Both the position numbers and the translations under genes were made by a program. The notes beneath the pieces are model-generated. The model was not told the origin of the DNA. It did not search any database and saw only the letters and a list, made by a program, of their open reading frames with translations. Positions 16,106-18,859 of a DNA stretch of 18,859 nt are shown piece by piece. Source of the stretch: Pseudomonadota bacterium (lineage in GTDB: Bacteria > Pseudomonadota > Gammaproteobacteria > Enterobacterales > Enterobacteriaceae); NCBI GenBank assembly GCA_023454395.1, contig JAEYFY010000241.1, positions 1 through 18,859 on the forward strand, given 5' to 3'. Within the stretch, counting starts at the first letter, position 1; each line of letters starts with the position of its first letter.

Positions 16106-16158
16106 CAATAAAATCAACTTTCGATATATAAATAATTATATATCGATTGGTTTTATTG
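16106..16158. repeat. 53-base imperfect palindrome in the phsA upstream region
   Basis: Outer arms CAATAAAATCAA (16106-16117) and TTGGTTTTATTG (16147-16158) pair over 12 positions (one G-U in RNA). After a three-base bulge, inner arms TCGATATATA (16121-16130) and TATATATCGA (16137-16146) pair perfectly over 10 bp, with a six-base loop. No T-run follows on either strand, so it is not an obvious terminator. It may be a leader RNA structure, a protein-binding site or a mobile-element remnant. Confidence 0.6.
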
Positions 16159-16290
16159 TCAAATTTTAATTATTATTAATCATATATTTTAAATACACTT
16201 TAATAAAATGGATTAATACGATAAGTTAGTGAATTTAAAAGAACAAACGGTAACTTCATCATCCCTTAAAATCCCCTATTCCTTCTCCAA

Positions 16291-16304
16291 GCTTTTATAA
16301 AAGC
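16291..16304. repeat. Perfect 14-base palindrome GCTTTTATAAAAGC
   Basis: GCTTTTATAAAAGC is its own reverse complement and lies about 200 bases upstream of phsA. It has no T-run after it. It could be an operator for a dimeric regulator; it matches no site I recognise. Confidence 0.35.
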
Positions 16305-16470
16305 ATTTAATAGAAGAAAATAATTATCATTTAATTTTGTCTATTTTAGTTAATTTATTTAGTGACATTTATTAACTTCTTATTTTCTATTATTTATTAT
16401 TTACAACTAACTCATCACTTATGGATTAATAAAATGGAGACACCTTCAAATATTTATTTAATCGTCCGTA

Positions 16471-16506
16471 TATAATATTTAGCTATAAGAAGAAACTGGA
16501 GGTTAT
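16471..16506 (+). promoter_or_regulatory. phsA: Likely phsA promoter -10 and ribosome binding site
   Basis: TATAAT at 16471-16476 is a perfect sigma-70 -10 element. The expected -35 region holds no recognisable hexamer, which suggests activator dependence. GGAGG lies five bases upstream of the phsA ATG at 16507 and fixes the start. In Salmonella, phs is induced anaerobically by reduced sulfur compounds and repressed by oxygen and glucose. Confidence 0.55.
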
Positions 16507-18786
16507 ATGAGTATTAGTCGTCGTTCTTTTATTAAGGGGATGGGGATAGGATGTGTGGGTTGTACCGTGAGTAGTTTACCACCGGGTGCGCTTGCATTTA
16601 ATCCTGTAGATTCTCTTAAGGGTCAGCCCAAATTAACACCTAGTCTGTGTGAAATGTGTTCTTATCGTTGTCCGATAGAAGCTCAGGTTGTTAACAACAA
16701 GACCGTTTTTATCCAAGGAAATAGAAATGCAGAGCACCAGAGTAGCCGAGTTTGTGCAAGAGGGGGAAGTGGCGTTAGCCTAGTTAATGATCCAAACCGG
16801 ATTGTCAAACCGATGAAACACAAAGGTCCTAGAGGGGCTGGTGAATGGGAAGTGATAAGCTGGGAACAAGCTTATCAAGAAATTGCAGAAAAAATGAACG
16901 CCATAAAACAAAATTATGGTGCAGAAAGTATCTCTTTTTCATCTAAATCAGGTTCGCTCTCTTCTCATCTTTTCCATTTAGCTACTGCCTTTGGTTCACC
17001 GAACACGTTTACACATGCATCGACTTGCCCTGCGGGTAAAGCCATTGCAGCATCAGTGATGATGGGCGGTGATCTTGCAATGGATTTAGCAAATTCTAAA
17101 TATATTCTCTCTTTCGGTCATAACCTTTATGAAGGTATTGAAGTCGCAGAGACACACGAACTAATGACCGCTCAAGAGCGCGGTGCAAAACTAGTCAGTT
17201 TTGACCCTCGTTTATCTGTCGTTTCAAGTAAAGCTGATGAGTGGTTTGCAATCCGCCCAGGTGGAGATTTACCTGTTCTAATGGCAATGTGCCATATTTT
17301 AATTAAAGAAGATCTCTACAATAAAGATTTCGTTGAGAAATTTACGGTTGGCTTACCACAATTAAAAGACGTTCTACAAGATACAACACCTGAATGGGCT
17401 GAAGCTCATTCTGATGTTCCCGCTAAAGATATTGTTCGTATCGCACGCGAAATAGCAGCAAAAGCACCTCATGCACTGATTATGCCTGGTCACCGCGCAA
17501 CCTTTAATAAAGAAGAGATCAATATGCGCAGAATGATCTTCACCTTCAATGCCTTACTTGGCAACATTGAACGTGAAGGCGGTATGTATCAGAAAAAAGC
17601 AGCGTCAAAATACAATAAATTAGCGGGCATTAATGTTGCTCCTGAATTAGCGAAACCAAGCGTTAAAGGTATGCCTGAAATTACCGCAAAACGTATTGAT
17701 GCAACAGCACCACAATTTAAATACATCAATAAAGGTGGTGGCGTTGTTCAATCGATTATTGATTCAACTTTAGAGGGTGTACCGTATCAAACAAAAGCAT
17801 GGATTATGTCTCGTCACAATCCATTCCAAACAGTCAGTTGTCGCCCAGAGTTAGAAAAAGCAGCACAGAAATTAGATTTAATTGTTAGCTGCGATGTTTA
17901 TTTAAGTGAAAGTGCTGCTTATGCAGATTATCTGTTACCTGAAACCACTTATTTAGAGCGTGATGAAGAGATTTCTGATGTTTCAGGTTTAAACCCAGCT
18001 TATGCATTACGCCAGCAAGTTGTCGAACCTATTGGTGATACTAAACCAAGTTGGTTAATTTGGATGGAATTAGGTAAAGCATTAGGATTAGAAGCCTATT
18101 TCCCTTGGGAAAACATGGGAGTAAGACAGCTATATCAAGTTAATGGTAGCGAAGAACTTTATAAAGAGATGCATAAAAAAGGTTATATCTCTTATGGTGT
18201 TCCACTATTATTACGTGAGCCTTCTTATGTAAAAGCCTTTGTTGAGCAATATCCAGATGCAATTAAGCATGTTGATAGCAACAATACAATGGAAAAAGCC
18301 CTCTCCTTTAAATCACCAAGTGGCTTAATTGAAATCTACTCTGAAGAATTAGAAAGCCGTTTAGAAAACTATGGTATTCCGCGCTTCCACAACTTCCCAT
18401 TAAAAGAAAAAGACGAGCTTTATTTTATCCAAGGTAAAGTCGCCGTTCATACTAATGGTGCAACACAATACGTACCATTATTAGCTGAATTAATGTGGAA
18501 AAACCCTGTTTGGCTTCACCCTGAAACAGCGAAAAACCATGGAATTAAACATGGTGATGAAATCATCCTGGAAAACAGTATAGGCAAAGAAAAAGCACAT
18601 GCTTTGATCACTGAAGGTATTCGCCCTGATACGGTATTTGTTTATATGGGATCAGGTGCAAAAGCAGGTGCGAGAACAGCCGCGACTACAACAGGCGTTC
18701 ACTGTGGCAACTTATTGCCTCATGAAATTAGCCCTGTATCAGGTACTGATGTGCATACATCAGGTGTCAGAATTAGTCGGGCTTAA
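16507..18786 (+). CDS. phsA: Thiosulfate reductase molybdopterin subunit PhsA
   Basis: PhsA is the catalytic subunit of the PhsABC thiosulfate reductase, which reduces thiosulfate to sulfide plus sulfite in anaerobic respiration with quinol electrons, producing H2S. The 759-residue protein is close to Salmonella PhsA in length and sequence throughout. A Tat signal is visible (SRRSFIKG at 4-11, hydrophobic segment, likely cleavage after ALA at 28-30), so it acts in the periplasm. A [4Fe-4S] site is formed by Cys48, Cys51, Cys55 and Cys83. The molybdenum ligand is predicted to be Cys174 (ASTCPAGKA). The end carries the molybdopterin-dinucleotide-binding domain (from about LYFIQGKVAVHTNGATQYV). 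It starts the phs operon: phsB follows after 14 bases. The polysulfide reductase PsrA is the closest alternative; the match to PhsA is better. Confidence 0.95.
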   Translation: MSISRRSFIKGMGIGCVGCTVSSLPPGALAFNPVDSLKGQPKLTPSLCEMCSYRCPIEAQVVNNKTVFIQGNRNAEHQSSRVCARGGSGVSLVNDPNRIVKPMKHKGPRGAGEWEVISWEQAYQEIAEKMNAIKQNYGAESISFSSKSGSLSSHLFHLATAFGSPNTFTHASTCPAGKAIAASVMMGGDLAMDLANSKYILSFGHNLYEGIEVAETHELMTAQERGAKLVSFDPRLSVVSSKADEWFAIRPGGDLPVLMAMCHILIKEDLYNKDFVEKFTVGLPQLKDVLQDTTPEWAEAHSDVPAKDIVRIAREIAAKAPHALIMPGHRATFNKEEINMRRMIFTFNALLGNIEREGGMYQKKAASKYNKLAGINVAPELAKPSVKGMPEITAKRIDATAPQFKYINKGGGVVQSIIDSTLEGVPYQTKAWIMSRHNPFQTVSCRPELEKAAQKLDLIVSCDVYLSESAAYADYLLPETTYLERDEEISDVSGLNPAYALRQQVVEPIGDTKPSWLIWMELGKALGLEAYFPWENMGVRQLYQVNGSEELYKEMHKKGYISYGVPLLLREPSYVKAFVEQYPDAIKHVDSNNTMEKALSFKSPSGLIEIYSEELESRLENYGIPRFHNFPLKEKDELYFIQGKVAVHTNGATQYVPLLAELMWKNPVWLHPETAKNHGIKHGDEIILENSIGKEKAHALITEGIRPDTVFVYMGSGAKAGARTAATTTGVHCGNLLPHEISPVSGTDVHTSGVRISRA

Positions 18787-18800
18787 GGAAAAAAATAACG

Positions 18801-18859
18801 ATGAACAATAATGATAAACAATTTGTCATGTTACATGATGAAAAACGTTGTATTGGCTG
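18801..18859 (+). CDS. phsB: Thiosulfate reductase iron-sulfur subunit PhsB (5' end only)
   Basis: The first 19 codons are present and the gene runs off the window. The translation MNNNDKQFVMLHDEKRCIG, followed by a partial codon, matches the start of PhsB, the four-cluster ferredoxin-like subunit that passes electrons from the membrane quinol oxidase PhsC to PhsA. The final Cys-Ile-Gly begins the first CxxCxxC cluster motif (MLHDEKRCIGCQ in relatives). The ATG follows the phsA stop by 14 bases, with AGGA about twelve bases upstream. phsC is expected next but is outside the window. Confidence 0.85.
   Translation, partial: MNNNDKQFVMLHDEKRCIG

Larger units (their letters stand above)
15626..16506. 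other. 881-base AT-rich non-coding region upstream of phsA
   Basis: No supported gene on either strand. The left end holds the TSUP terminator (15702-15742) and a short GTATCTT/AAGATAC stem just after the TSUP stop. An isolated TTGACA lies at 15824-15829 without a good -10. Further right are a long imperfect hairpin (16106-16158), a perfect 14-base palindrome (16291-16304) and, 30 bases before phsA, a perfect -10 TATAAT (16471-16476) lacking a good -35. I found no convincing FNR or CRP consensus site. The length and AT-richness suggest a complex, activator-dependent or H-NS-silenced promoter region. Confidence 0.6.

Noticed and set aside
1..18859. CRISPR arrays, insertion sequences or integrase genes
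   Set aside because: No regularly spaced direct repeats, transposase or recombinase reading frames were seen in the window.

Overview
The window looks like chromosomal DNA of a low-GC enteric bacterium of the order Enterobacterales, most probably Proteus or a close relative. Every housekeeping protein reads as a close homologue of its E. coli or Salmonella counterpart, codon and base use are AT-rich, and a phsAB-type thiosulfate reductase is present, as expected for an H2S-producing Proteus. The genus is inferred; no database search was run.

Left part (1 to about 10.9 kb): a rearranged copy of the E. coli yfcA-to-fadL neighbourhood. On the minus strand are yfcA (TSUP transporter), aroC (chorismate synthase) and prmB (release-factor-like methyltransferase acting on ribosomal protein uL3). 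smrB (ribosome-rescue endonuclease) diverges on the plus strand and converges with sixA (phosphohistidine phosphatase). Then come the fadI-fadJ operon for beta-oxidation and yfcZ on the minus strand, and fadL (long-chain fatty acid porin) on the plus strand. FadR-type operators precede both fadI and fadL, so uptake and degradation of fatty acids appear to share one regulator. Compared with E. coli, mepA is missing between yfcA and aroC, and the yfc fimbrial cluster is missing between smrB and sixA. A strong terminator with no protein gene upstream, between prmB and smrB, suggests a small RNA or an attenuated smrB leader.

Middle part (about 10.9 to 13.75 kb): fadL and mlaA (lipid-asymmetry lipoprotein) are separated by an orphan, AT-rich gene. 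Its product has the His-then-Cys order of circularly permuted papain-like (NlpC/P60, LRAT-like) hydrolases plus a small beta-rich C-terminal tail. It sits in the slot occupied by orphan yfdF in E. coli K-12 and is followed by more than 600 bases of very AT-rich non-coding DNA. Beyond mlaA lies a tRNA-Arg(CCU) gene that folds perfectly but lacks an encoded CCA end.

Right part (13.9 kb to the end): an AraC-family regulator diverges from a second TSUP transporter, whose Shine-Dalgarno sequence is buried in a perfect hairpin. After an 881-base AT-rich non-coding stretch with a long imperfect hairpin come phsA (Tat-exported molybdopterin thiosulfate reductase) and the first codons of phsB. The TSUP gene beside a sulfur-respiration operon may reflect a shared role in sulfur-compound traffic, but this is inference.
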